6,828 nt of DNA from Deltaproteobacteria bacterium (GCA_013152945.1 JAADFL010000062.1:1-6828); one strand, 5' to 3'. Positions 1 to 6,750 are shown, counted from the stretch's first letter. Numbers and translations are program-made. Notes: generated from the letters alone by a model not told the origin.

Positions 1-91
1 GGACTTGAACCTTCAGCGCGTAAAGGTTCAAGGCGAGGTGAAGCTCTTGGGCAACCAGCTTCCGTCCCAGAAAAACAACCGAGGTTACGTC
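1..91 (+). repeat. 91-bp perfect direct repeat, copy 1
   Basis: Positions 1-91 are identical base for base to 292-382. The offset is 291 bp, exactly 97 codons, so both copies encode the same residues in the same frame. Copy 1 starts at the first base of the window, so its left boundary cannot be judged. At its right end it continues into the normal MFKNLQGGAMTDLGY sequence. Confidence 0.95.
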
Positions 92-394
92 ATGTTCAAG
101 AACCTCCAGGGAGGCGCAATGACAGACCTCGGATACAACGGGCCCGGTGACTACTCGATACTACTTACCCCCGGCACATACGATGTTTCCTGGCAGCCCA
201 ATACTGCAGGCTGCCAAAGCAATGACAACGAGCTTCCCTGCAACCCTGTCTTGTTGAAAAAAGACGTGAAGCTGACACAGTCCGGGATTCTGGACTTGAA
301 CCTTCAGCGCGTAAAGGTTCAAGGCGAGGTGAAGCTCTTGGGCAACCAGCTTCCGTCCCAGAAAAACAACCGAGGTTACGTCGCAGGGCCATGA
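2..394 (+). CDS. Tandem-repeat beta-sandwich-type protein, partial and frameshifted (5' portion)
   Basis: The reading frame is open from the window edge, so the true start lies upstream; the TTG at 5 is internal to a repeat and is not a credible start. The translation contains one full 97-residue unit and the first third of another. Each unit begins DLNLQRVKVQGEVKLLG, runs through a YSILLTPGTYDVSW segment, and ends in a cysteine-bearing CxSNDNELPCN loop. The alternation of short strands with the pattern V-x-G-x-V-x-L, then Y-S-x-x-L-x-P-G-x-Y-x-V, is what is seen in carboxypeptidase-regulatory-like or Ig-like beta-sandwich domains. Long secreted or surface proteins of Myxococcota-like bacteria carry similar tandem units; that comparison is from memory and untested. 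The two cysteines per unit suggest a disulfide and an extracytoplasmic location. The frame ends at a TGA (392-394) three codons after the repeat identity stops, while the homologous protein continues one frame back from 391. Function unknown. Confidence 0.65.
   Translation, partial: DLNLQRVKVQGEVKLLGNQLPSQKNNRGYVMFKNLQGGAMTDLGYNGPGDYSILLTPGTYDVSWQPNTAGCQSNDNELPCNPVLLKKDVKLTQSGILDLNLQRVKVQGEVKLLGNQLPSQKNNRGYVAGP
292..382 (+). repeat. 91-bp perfect direct repeat, copy 2
   Basis: Identical to 1-91. Identity stops abruptly after 382, and it is here that the frameshift occurs. Sequence further along the two units is clearly diverged (for example GTYDVSW against GEFHVGW). The perfect identity is therefore confined to the repeat and suggests recent conversion, recent duplication, or an assembly join. 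Confidence 0.95.
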
Positions 395-543
395 CGGATC
401 TTGGATACGAGGGTCCAGGGAATTACTCGATATACCTTACGCCGGGCGAGTTCCACGTGGGATGGAACCCGAACTCCAGCGCGTGTTCGAGCAACGACAA
501 TGAGCTTCCTTGTAATTCATTCGAGTTCTCCTGCCTGAAGTGA
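391..543 (+). pseudogene. Frameshifted C-terminal remainder of the tandem-repeat protein
   Basis: This 50-codon stretch is read in the -1 frame relative to the preceding fragment. It continues the same repeat unit: MTDLGYEGPGNYSIYLTP aligns with MTDLGYNGPGDYSILLTP of the previous unit, and the CxSNDNELPCN loop is preserved. Compared with the first unit, the spacer between the GYV residues and MTDLGY shrinks from 27 to 8 nt. That loss of 19 nt is not a multiple of three and explains the frameshift. The fragment ends at TGA 541-543 after FEFSCLK, so the last unit lacks the C-terminal LLKKDVKLTQSGI segment of unit one. The ATG overlaps the upstream TGA as ATGA, so reinitiation is conceivable, but there is no strong Shine-Dalgarno. 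It is most simply the 3' end of one gene broken by a deletion, or by an assembly error. Confidence 0.6.
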
Positions 544-601
544 TGACTGCGCGCAAACCTTCACCGAGGCCGGATCGGGAAAGATACTATCGGCAACGAC
601 T

Positions 602-1159
602 CTAGAATCCCTGCAAGATGGCATCGTGTAAATCGGTCATCATCTTCTCTGCCAGTCTTTGAAGTGCCCTGTGCCTGTTTTCTGTAGTCGCGATAGGTTC
701 CGGCCCTGCCAGGTATTCCCCGGCCCCGCTAAATGCCTTGTTTTGAAACAATACACGCCCGTCCTTACTTACAACCTTCACGTCCAATGTTATGGCCAGG
801 CTGTATTCACCAACACTCATCTCACCCTGGGCCACTCCTGTTGGAAATGCTATGGGAGATGCCTTCAACCTGGTAATCCTTGCAAAAACCTCGGCATCTG
901 CATTTTGAGGATCCGCCAATCTTACTATATCGGCCCTGATTATCTCCCGCCGCAGGGCTGCGGCCAATATCGCTCCCGCATCCGGTTCCGGCCCCCTGTT
1001 TTCAAAGGCATGGACTGCCAAAGAATGAACTCCAGTAAGTCCCCGTCTCCCTCTGCCCAAGGTATAGCCGCAGGAACAGGCGTCAAAGAAGCCAATCAAC
1101 AGGCAAAGGCTGAAAACCCCAAAAACAATATTGGGGCGTAATGGCGTCAATGGTTTCAA
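602..1159 (-). CDS. lptE: LptE-like LPS-assembly outer-membrane lipoprotein
   Basis: Predicted outer-membrane lipoprotein that would plug the LptD barrel and help place lipopolysaccharide on the cell surface. The 185 residues fit LptE (about 190 in E. coli). A basic N-terminus is followed by a hydrophobic stretch (about 11-25), then Cys28 and Cys30. The sequence CGY directly after the signal is the usual start of mature LptE, so Cys30 is the likely lipidated residue. Family-like segments follow: SLAVHAFENRGPEPDAGAIL (46-65) with ALRREII after it, EYSLAITLDVKVV (118-130), and a C-terminal amphipathic helix rich in R, L and A (about 161-184). The start is TTG, overlapping the leuS stop as TTGA; no good Shine-Dalgarno is visible, so translation probably depends on coupling to leuS. 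A second TTG at codon 4 is an alternative. The family is poorly conserved, so the call rests on signal, length and position behind leuS. The common next gene, holA, is not in the window. Confidence 0.85.
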   Translation of the reverse strand: MKPLTPLRPNIVFGVFSLCLLIGFFDACSCGYTLGRGRRGLTGVHSLAVHAFENRGPEPDAGAILAAALRREIIRADIVRLADPQNADAEVFARITRLKASPIAFPTGVAQGEMSVGEYSLAITLDVKVVSKDGRVLFQNKAFSGAGEYLAGPEPIATTENRHRALQRLAEKMMTDLHDAILQGF

Positions 1160-3765
1160 ACTACTACGCTTACCAATCTTGGGGGTCTTCCTTCTCCCCT
1201 TGTCCTTATCACAATTACCTTTTTCGGTTCTTCGCCGCCAAGGTGTTTAATCACGTTTTCATCAGCCAAAGCCAGTTTTGAAATATCGTCATCGCCCAGC
1301 GATGCCTCAATCGACAGCCTGGCCCTTACCTTTCCATTAACCTGTATCGCCACGGTGACATGCTCCTGTACAAGGGCCTCTCTGTCCGCTTTGGGCCAAC
1401 CCGCGTAAAGCACGCTATCTTCATGTCCCAGGGCTTGCCATAATTCTTCAGCCAGGTGAGGCGCAAAAGGACCGAGCAGCCTTGCGAAGATGTCCGCCAA
1501 AAAACAAATCAGGGCAACGTGTTGCTCGTCATCTCGTCTTACCTCGAACTTGTAAGCTTCGTTCAACATTTCCATCAGGGCTGCAACGGCGGTATTGAAC
1601 TGGCATGTACGTTCCACGTCATTCGTAACCTTCTCTATGGTCCTGTTGGCCTTTTTCCAGAGTTCCCTTGCATCCCGGTCCAGTCCGGATGCCTTCAAAT
1701 CAATGTCACTGCCCTTTTTAAGTAAAGATTCGTGTCTAGAAAAAAGATCGTGAATCCTTCTCAAGAACCTGAAGGTTCCTTCAGGTCCCTGGTCGCTCCA
1801 TTCCAGGTCTTTTTCAGGAGGTGCGGCGAAAAGTATGAACAATCGCATGGCGTCGGCTCCGAACTTTTCAAGGAAGGGATCGGGTGAAACGCCGTTGAGT
1901 TTGGTCTTTGACATCTTTTCGAGCTTCCGGTCCAATGGCTTCCCGCAACTTGGACAGATTTGGGTTCCATCATCTCCCTGTTTGACATCCTGTCTTTTTA
2001 TGTACCCGTGATCGGGACACTTGGATGACCAATTGCACACCATGCCCTGTGTTAAAAATCGCTTAACCGGTTCATCGACGTTAAGCAAGTCCAGGTCCCT
2101 CATCACCTTTGTCCAAAACCTGAAGTAAAGTAAATGCATGACTGCGTGCTCGGGGCCTCCAACGTACAGATCCACAGGCAGCCATATGTCAGCCGCATTC
2201 CTGGAAAATGGAAGTTCATTGTTGTGCGGATCGAGATAGCGTGCAAAGTACCAGGAAGAATCCACAAATGTGTCCATTGTATCCGTTTCCCGGGCGGCGG
2301 GTCCATTGCATCTCGGGCACTTTGTATTTACGAATTCATCCACCCGGGCCAGAGGAGATCCGCCTTTCCCTGTGAATTCCACGTTTTCCGGCAATACAAC
2401 CGGCAAATCCTCGTAGGGAACCGGAACCATGCCGCATTTATCACAATATATCACAGGTATCGGCGTCCCCCAGTACCTTTGCCTGGAAAAGCCCCAATCA
2501 CGCAAGTGAAAACTGACGGTCGCCTTGCCGAAAGCATTTTTTTCTGCATATTCAGCCATTTTGACCCTGGCATCCTCGCTGGACAGAGCGGAATAGGGAC
2601 CAGAGTTCGTAAGGTAACCATCCTTTGTATATGCCTTGTCCAAAACCTTGTGATCGAAGGCAGAGTGTTCAGGCTCTATGGAAATTCTGACCGGCAGCCC
2701 GTATTTTTTTGCAAAAGCAAAATCCCTGGTATCGTGAGCAGGTACGCTCATGACCGCACCTGTGCCGTAATCGGCCAGGACAAAGTTGGCCACCCAAATC
2801 GGCACACGCTCGTTGTTGAAAGGATTAATTGCATAGGTACCAAGGAACATCCCCTCTTTGGGCGCATCTTCAGCCGACCTGTATGCCCTGTCCTGCTTGG
2901 CAATCTTGTTCAGGAAACGTTCCAACTCCGAGAGCTTATCCCGAGAGGTGAGTTGCCTCACCCGAACATGTTCAGGAGCCAATACCAGGTATGTACATCC
3001 ATAAATCGTGTCCAACCTGGTGGTAAAAACCTCTATCGGTTCACTTCCGTCTTCGACTTGGAATTCGACCTGGGCGCCCGTGGAACGTCCGATCCAATTC
3101 CTTTGCATGGTTTTTATTCGATCAGGCCAATCCTCGAGGACATCAAGGCCGTCAAGCAACTCATCGGCATACCTTGTAATCCTGAAAGCCCATTCCGGCA
3201 TGTTCCTGATTGCCACGTCCGAGCCGCACCTTTCACAGACACCGCCTTCAGCCTGTTCATTGGCTATTACCGTCTCGCAGGACGGGCACCAGTTCACTAC
3301 GGAATCAGTCTTTCTGTATACCAGGTCCCTTTCCAGCATTTTCAGAAAGAACCATTGATTCCACTTGTAATATTCGGGATCGCAGGTACTGATCTCCCTG
3401 GACCAGTCATATCCCCACCCCATTTTCTGCATCTGCTCTTTAACGCGTTCGATGTTCTTCCTCGTCCTGACGGCCGGATGTACCCCATCCCTTATGGCTG
3501 CATTCTCGGCAGGCAGTCCAAGGGCATCCCAACCCATTGGATGGAAGACTCGAAAGCCACGTGCGAGATGATATCTTGCCAGTGCATCGCCGATACTGTA
3601 AACCCTGATGTGCCCCATGTGCAGGTCGCCGCTGGGATAGGGAAACATCTCAAGGGTGTAGAAATTCTTACCGCTATCATCGGCATCCATGTGAAATACA
3701 TCGTGTTTCCGCCAATAATTTTGCCACTTGGATTCAATCTCTTTCGCGTGGTACTTTTCCTTCAT
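1156..3765 (-). CDS. leuS: Leucyl-tRNA synthetase
   Basis: Cytoplasmic class I aminoacyl-tRNA synthetase charging tRNA-Leu with leucine at the expense of ATP. The 869 residues are full length for a bacterial enzyme. The HIGH motif is HMGH (49-52) after FPYPSGDL. The zinc-binding pairs of the ZN1 insert are C160/C163 and C177/C180. The CP1 editing domain shows TTRLDTIYG (248-256) and GTGAVMSVPAHDTRDFAFA (334-352), with the editing aspartate at 345. The second catalytic signature is KMSKT (617-621). The anticodon-binding helical domain and the C-terminal domain (IQVNGKVRARL, 807-817) complete it. Two further Cys clusters lie in the catalytic core: C441/C444 with C483/C486, and C583/H586 with C604/C607. 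The ATG is preceded by GGAG with 7-nt spacing, supporting this start. The stop overlaps lptE, and the leader holds a candidate promoter. Confidence 0.98.
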   Translation of the reverse strand: MKEKYHAKEIESKWQNYWRKHDVFHMDADDSGKNFYTLEMFPYPSGDLHMGHIRVYSIGDALARYHLARGFRVFHPMGWDALGLPAENAAIRDGVHPAVRTRKNIERVKEQMQKMGWGYDWSREISTCDPEYYKWNQWFFLKMLERDLVYRKTDSVVNWCPSCETVIANEQAEGGVCERCGSDVAIRNMPEWAFRITRYADELLDGLDVLEDWPDRIKTMQRNWIGRSTGAQVEFQVEDGSEPIEVFTTRLDTIYGCTYLVLAPEHVRVRQLTSRDKLSELERFLNKIAKQDRAYRSAEDAPKEGMFLGTYAINPFNNERVPIWVANFVLADYGTGAVMSVPAHDTRDFAFAKKYGLPVRISIEPEHSAFDHKVLDKAYTKDGYLTNSGPYSALSSEDARVKMAEYAEKNAFGKATVSFHLRDWGFSRQRYWGTPIPVIYCDKCGMVPVPYEDLPVVLPENVEFTGKGGSPLARVDEFVNTKCPRCNGPAARETDTMDTFVDSSWYFARYLDPHNNELPFSRNAADIWLPVDLYVGGPEHAVMHLLYFRFWTKVMRDLDLLNVDEPVKRFLTQGMVCNWSSKCPDHGYIKRQDVKQGDDGTQICPSCGKPLDRKLEKMSKTKLNGVSPDPFLEKFGADAMRLFILFAAPPEKDLEWSDQGPEGTFRFLRRIHDLFSRHESLLKKGSDIDLKASGLDRDARELWKKANRTIEKVTNDVERTCQFNTAVAALMEMLNEAYKFEVRRDDEQHVALICFLADIFARLLGPFAPHLAEELWQALGHEDSVLYAGWPKADREALVQEHVTVAIQVNGKVRARLSIEASLGDDDISKLALADENVIKHLGGEEPKKVIVIRTRGEGRPPRLVSVVV
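1767..1786 (-). repeat. Perfect inverted repeat inside leuS
   Basis: Nine-base arms, ACCTGAAGG and CCTTCAGGT, are separated by 2 nt, within codons for the GTFRF region of leuS (about residues 660-667). In mRNA this would form an 8-bp stem with a GAAC tetraloop. It is not followed by a U tract, so it is not a terminator. Confidence 0.5.
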
Positions 3766-3772
3766 TTTTATA

Positions 3773-3776
3773 CTCC
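3773..3776 (-). promoter_or_regulatory. leuS ribosome binding site
   Basis: GGAG on the minus strand, 7 nt upstream of the leuS ATG (3763-3765). It supports that start codon over any in-frame alternative. Confidence 0.7.
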
Positions 3777-3838
3777 GGCTCCAGCATAAGATTCAAAAAA
3801 CTACGGACCGAAACGAACTACCGGCTTTCCGGACATTC

Positions 3839-3865
3839 TTTATATCCAGAGATCAAAAAGTTCAA
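3839..3865 (-). promoter_or_regulatory. Candidate sigma70-type promoter for leuS-lptE
   Basis: On the minus strand, TTGAAC (3860-3865) and TATAAA (3839-3844) match the -35 and -10 consensus at 4/6 and 5/6 positions. The spacer is 15 bp, shorter than the ideal 17. Transcription would start near 3831, giving a leader of about 65 nt before leuS. The site begins only 17 bp past the stop codon of the WD40 gene. By-eye match only; read-through from the upstream pair is an alternative source of transcript. Confidence 0.3.
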
Positions 3866-3882
3866 TGCAACTATCACTCCTG

Positions 3883-5943
3883 TCATTCAATGGGAGCAAT
3901 CAACTCAGGGTTCGGCAAGAACCGCAAGGCTCTCGGCAATTCCAAAGACTCGAGGCCGCGTGTGAATCGCAGGAACCTCGCAGCATCGGCGGAGTAAATT
4001 ATTCTGCCGTCAGGCCTGATACAGATAAACTCATGATCCTTTACCCCTATGGCCTTCAAGACCGGCTTTCCATCCCTGCCGTTCCAGAGCCTCAGCCAAC
4101 CATCATCTCCACCGGTAGCCAATATTTTGCCTGAAGGAGAAAAGGCGACCGCTCTCACGGGACCGGAATGCTTCAAAGTGGCTATCAACTTTCCCGTCCG
4201 TGCATTCCACAGCCGCACAAGAGCATCTTCACATGCTGCAGCCAACCTGGATTCATCGCCGGACCAGGCAAGATCCAGGACTTTGCACCTTGAACCATTC
4301 ATTGCCAATCCATTGCCGTCCTCGCCTACATTCTTTACAATGACACCCTTTGGAAAGTGAGCAATAGCAACCTTGCGGCCTGTGGCGGACAGAGCGGATG
4401 GAGAGCCTGTGCCGAGATGATGAATTATTTCCTTGTCATCCAATCTGATAATTACAAGTCTTTTTCCGGCCTCCTGGGCCAATACATACCTGCCGTCCCC
4501 GGAAAAACCGATTACGTCACCGGCCAGTTTGCTCACTACCTTGCCATGCAAGGAATCTCTAACATTTGAATAACCGCCCAACGAGACGATCAGCCATCTG
4601 CCGTCGGGTGAGTACAATGCCCGGACAACGCCGGGAGCCCGTCCTTTGGCCAGCGCCTTGCCTGCAATAGTATCGAAAACCCTCACGAAGCCATCCTCGC
4701 CTGCAGTAGTTACGAACCTGTCATTCGGGGCATAGCTAACCGATAGTACAGGTCCATGGTGTCTCATGAGTTTACGCAGTTTAAGTCCGGACGCTGAATC
4801 GAAGATCCAGGTAGTGCCGTCATAATCGGCAGCGGCAACCCTGTCCCCTTTTGGAGAAAATGCAATGTCCATTATACCTTTCATGCTCGATTGAAGTTCT
4901 TCTTTCATGCTGCCGTCAGCAGGATCGACCAACTTTATTGTTCCGTCATTCGAACCAAATGCCAGCTTGTCCCCTTGCGGTGAAAAAGTCATTGCCCCTG
5001 TGCCCTTCGATGTCCACCTCTTTCTTGCTTTCAAAGCATCGAAGAGACTAATTTCCCCCCCCTCGTCTTCAACAGCCAAAAGTCCCGCGGCCGGCAGGGA
5101 AGCAAAGTCGACAACAGGAGATTCTACTTTGAAACTCGTAATCAACCTGGAACCTCCAGGCCCCACGACTCTGATTTCCCGTGGATCCGGTTCCCCGGCC
5201 AAGGCCGTTTCACCACCCAATCCGACCGGCGCAATCCTTCTGCCTGACAAGGATTTCTCCAATTTCAGTGATGCCGGGTTCCATACCCTCACCGTCCTGT
5301 CTGCCGAAGCCGTATAGAACATGTTCATCCGGGGCAGGAAGCCTACGCGTTCGACCGGGGCCTCGTGACCTGTAAATTCAGCTAATTTCCGGCCCGAGGC
5401 AAGTTGCCAAAGGATGGCCTTTCCCGGTGCACCAGGACCACTACCGCCGGTCAAGATTGTTTGAAACCCCGAACCTTTCGATGTGCTTCCAACGGCCATG
5501 CATTCCAGGTCCGGCAGCCCGGTTTCCAGCTTCCTGACAGCCTTTCCGGAGGTCAAATCCCACATGGTTACAGTGCCTGCCCGCTCCGCTGAAAAAAGGT
5601 AAGAGCCCTTTTTTGAAAAGACCAGGCTCGACACAAGACTATGGCTTCCAACCAGGTTTCTGAATAATATTTTTTTCTTGATGCTCCAGACCCTTATGCC
5701 ATAGTCATTGCCTGCAGACGCCAGGAACCTGCCGTTAGGAGAAAATGCCATGCACCTGGGAGCCGAACGGTGGCCTATTTGAACTACCGGCACCATGTTT
5801 CCGAAAGGGCTTTGCTTATTCTTGGATGCTGCACGGCCTTGCGGCACAACAGAAATACTCAAGGCCAAAACAATAACAGCCTGTAACATGTTCTTCGCGT
5901 GCCGAATCTGATTTCCCATAAACCCGATCTTTCTTTCATGCAT
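3883..5943 (-). CDS. Exported WD40-repeat protein, probable double seven-bladed beta-propeller
   Basis: 686 residues. The N-terminus looks like a Sec signal peptide: a basic region (R4, K5, R14, K17), a hydrophobic core (about 19-33, LQAVIVLALSISVV) and a likely cleavage near A38/A39 (GRA-A). The remainder is built of WD40-type blades. Clear ones show FSPNGRFLASAGNDYGIRVW (67-86), ASADRTVRVWN (212-222), FSPKGDRVAAADYDGTTWIF (362-381), AGEDGFVRVFD (414-424), ACEDALVRLWN (570-580) and FSPSGKILATGGDDGWLRLW (601-620). Counting strands by eye gives about 14 units between 56 and 631, consistent with two seven-bladed propellers, plus a short tail. WD40 propellers are binding scaffolds; no catalytic domain is visible. 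The ATG lies inside the end of the hydrolase gene (8-nt overlap) and no strong Shine-Dalgarno precedes it, so coupled translation is likely. An in-frame ATG at codon 9 is an alternative start that keeps the signal peptide. The binding partner is unknown. Confidence 0.92.
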   Translation of the reverse strand: MHERKIGFMGNQIRHAKNMLQAVIVLALSISVVPQGRAASKNKQSPFGNMVPVVQIGHRSAPRCMAFSPNGRFLASAGNDYGIRVWSIKKKILFRNLVGSHSLVSSLVFSKKGSYLFSAERAGTVTMWDLTSGKAVRKLETGLPDLECMAVGSTSKGSGFQTILTGGSGPGAPGKAILWQLASGRKLAEFTGHEAPVERVGFLPRMNMFYTASADRTVRVWNPASLKLEKSLSGRRIAPVGLGGETALAGEPDPREIRVVGPGGSRLITSFKVESPVVDFASLPAAGLLAVEDEGGEISLFDALKARKRWTSKGTGAMTFSPQGDKLAFGSNDGTIKLVDPADGSMKEELQSSMKGIMDIAFSPKGDRVAAADYDGTTWIFDSASGLKLRKLMRHHGPVLSVSYAPNDRFVTTAGEDGFVRVFDTIAGKALAKGRAPGVVRALYSPDGRWLIVSLGGYSNVRDSLHGKVVSKLAGDVIGFSGDGRYVLAQEAGKRLVIIRLDDKEIIHHLGTGSPSALSATGRKVAIAHFPKGVIVKNVGEDGNGLAMNGSRCKVLDLAWSGDESRLAAACEDALVRLWNARTGKLIATLKHSGPVRAVAFSPSGKILATGGDDGWLRLWNGRDGKPVLKAIGVKDHEFICIRPDGRIIYSADAARFLRFTRGLESLELPRALRFLPNPELIAPIE

Positions 5944-6745
5944 TCCGGGTACTGGTACAAAAGTCCTTGATAAGATCTGCCGTCAATTTTGGCAACTCCG
6001 CCGGAAAATCGTGCCCGGCACCATGGATATATTCCAATTTAGCACCTGGAATCAGTTCAGCCATCAGCTCGGAATTTCTCGAATCTATGATACTGTCCGC
6101 AGTTCCCGTCATAACCAGGGTAGGAGCGTTGATTTGTCCCAACCTATCTCCTGTATCATGACCCAGGACGGCCAGCATTTGTTTGAATACGGAAATTCTT
6201 GATACAGGTCCCTTTCTTCCCAGTTCCAGCCACGAATGGCCGACTGACTCGTCTTGCTTCCTGAATTCATCGGACAGGGTCAACCGGGTGACGATTTCAT
6301 TTGAAATAGACAAGGGAAGCAACCCCGCCAATATGAGTCCTGCAACAGCAGAAGGCAGCGGCCTATATCCCTTCTTGGGGCCAGGGGTCGTACAGGCCAA
6401 GATCAAACGGGAAACCAAAAGTGGGTGCCTCAATACAGTCTCCTGTGCCACCATGCCGCCCAGGGACATGCCGAAAAGACAAACAGGTGCCAAACCGCTC
6501 GCTCCAATGACCGCGGCTGTGTCATCAGCCATTTCCTCGATACTCCAAAGGCCGGTGGGTTTGCTGCTCCTTCCCACTCCCCTATTATCCATTACTATTA
6601 CCCGGAACCTTTGCGAAAGAATTTCATCGAGCCCCATCCAGTAGTCCAAGGATCTTGAAAGCCCCCTCAACATCAACAGGGGTTCTCCCTTTTCTCCCTT
6701 TATTTCGTAATGTAACAGAACGCCTCGATTAACAGCCAACGGCAT
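5936..6745 (-). CDS. Alpha/beta-fold hydrolase
   Basis: 269 residues, the usual size of a single-domain alpha/beta hydrolase. The nucleophile elbow is GMSLGG with Ser94 (GxSxG). The acid is probably Asp217 in GTADSIID and the catalytic base His245 in HGAGHDF. The conserved MDNRGVGRS segment (52-60) after strand 4 is typical of the esterase, haloperoxidase and C-C hydrolase group. The usual HG of the oxyanion loop is replaced by R27-G28 (LRGLSRS). Residues about 130-190 form the cap region and include a hydrophobic stretch (AVAGLILAGLLPL, 133-145). There is no signal peptide, so it is likely cytoplasmic. Substrate cannot be assigned; esterase, lactonase or a C-C hydrolase are all possible. The start is well supported by GAGGTG 5 nt upstream. 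It overlaps the exported WD40 gene by 8 nt, so the two are expressed together. Confidence 0.94.
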   Translation of the reverse strand: MPLAVNRGVLLHYEIKGEKGEPLLMLRGLSRSLDYWMGLDEILSQRFRVIVMDNRGVGRSSKPTGLWSIEEMADDTAAVIGASGLAPVCLFGMSLGGMVAQETVLRHPLLVSRLILACTTPGPKKGYRPLPSAVAGLILAGLLPLSISNEIVTRLTLSDEFRKQDESVGHSWLELGRKGPVSRISVFKQMLAVLGHDTGDRLGQINAPTLVMTGTADSIIDSRNSELMAELIPGAKLEYIHGAGHDFPAELPKLTADLIKDFCTSTRNA

Positions 6746-6750
6746 ATCGT

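Noticed and set aside
361-367. Possible programmed -1 frameshift at the A-rich GAAAAAC in the second repeat unit
   Set aside because: The site lacks the full X XXY YYZ pattern, also occurs in copy 1 where no shift is needed, and a shift there would destroy the conserved NNRGYV residues. A deletion at the junction explains the data better.
1-382. CRISPR array or insertion-sequence ends
   Set aside because: Only two repeat copies, 291 bp apart and in coding frame with a protein repeat; no transposase and no terminal inverted repeats.
544-601. Bidirectional terminator between the convergent genes
   Set aside because: Only a 4-bp stem (CCGA/TCGG) is visible and no T tract follows on either strand.
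659-1141. A 160-codon plus-strand open frame opposite lptE
   Set aside because: It is antisense to a gene supported by its position behind leuS, signal sequence and family pattern. The translation is Cys- and Pro-rich without domain character.
2134-3789. A 551-codon open frame on the plus strand opposite leuS
   Set aside because: It lies entirely antisense to a full-length, motif-complete leuS. Its translation shows no recognisable domain, so it is a shadow frame.
5146-5160. Inverted repeat CCTGGA-ACC-TCCAGG inside the WD40 gene
   Set aside because: Short, intragenic, with no U tract and encoding ordinary propeller residues; expected by chance in several kilobases.
3883-5943. WD40 protein as part of a known defence or kinase-linked signalling system
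   Set aside because: No kinase, protease, NTPase or effector domain is fused to it, and the only coupled neighbour is a generic alpha/beta hydrolase. There is no basis for a defence assignment.
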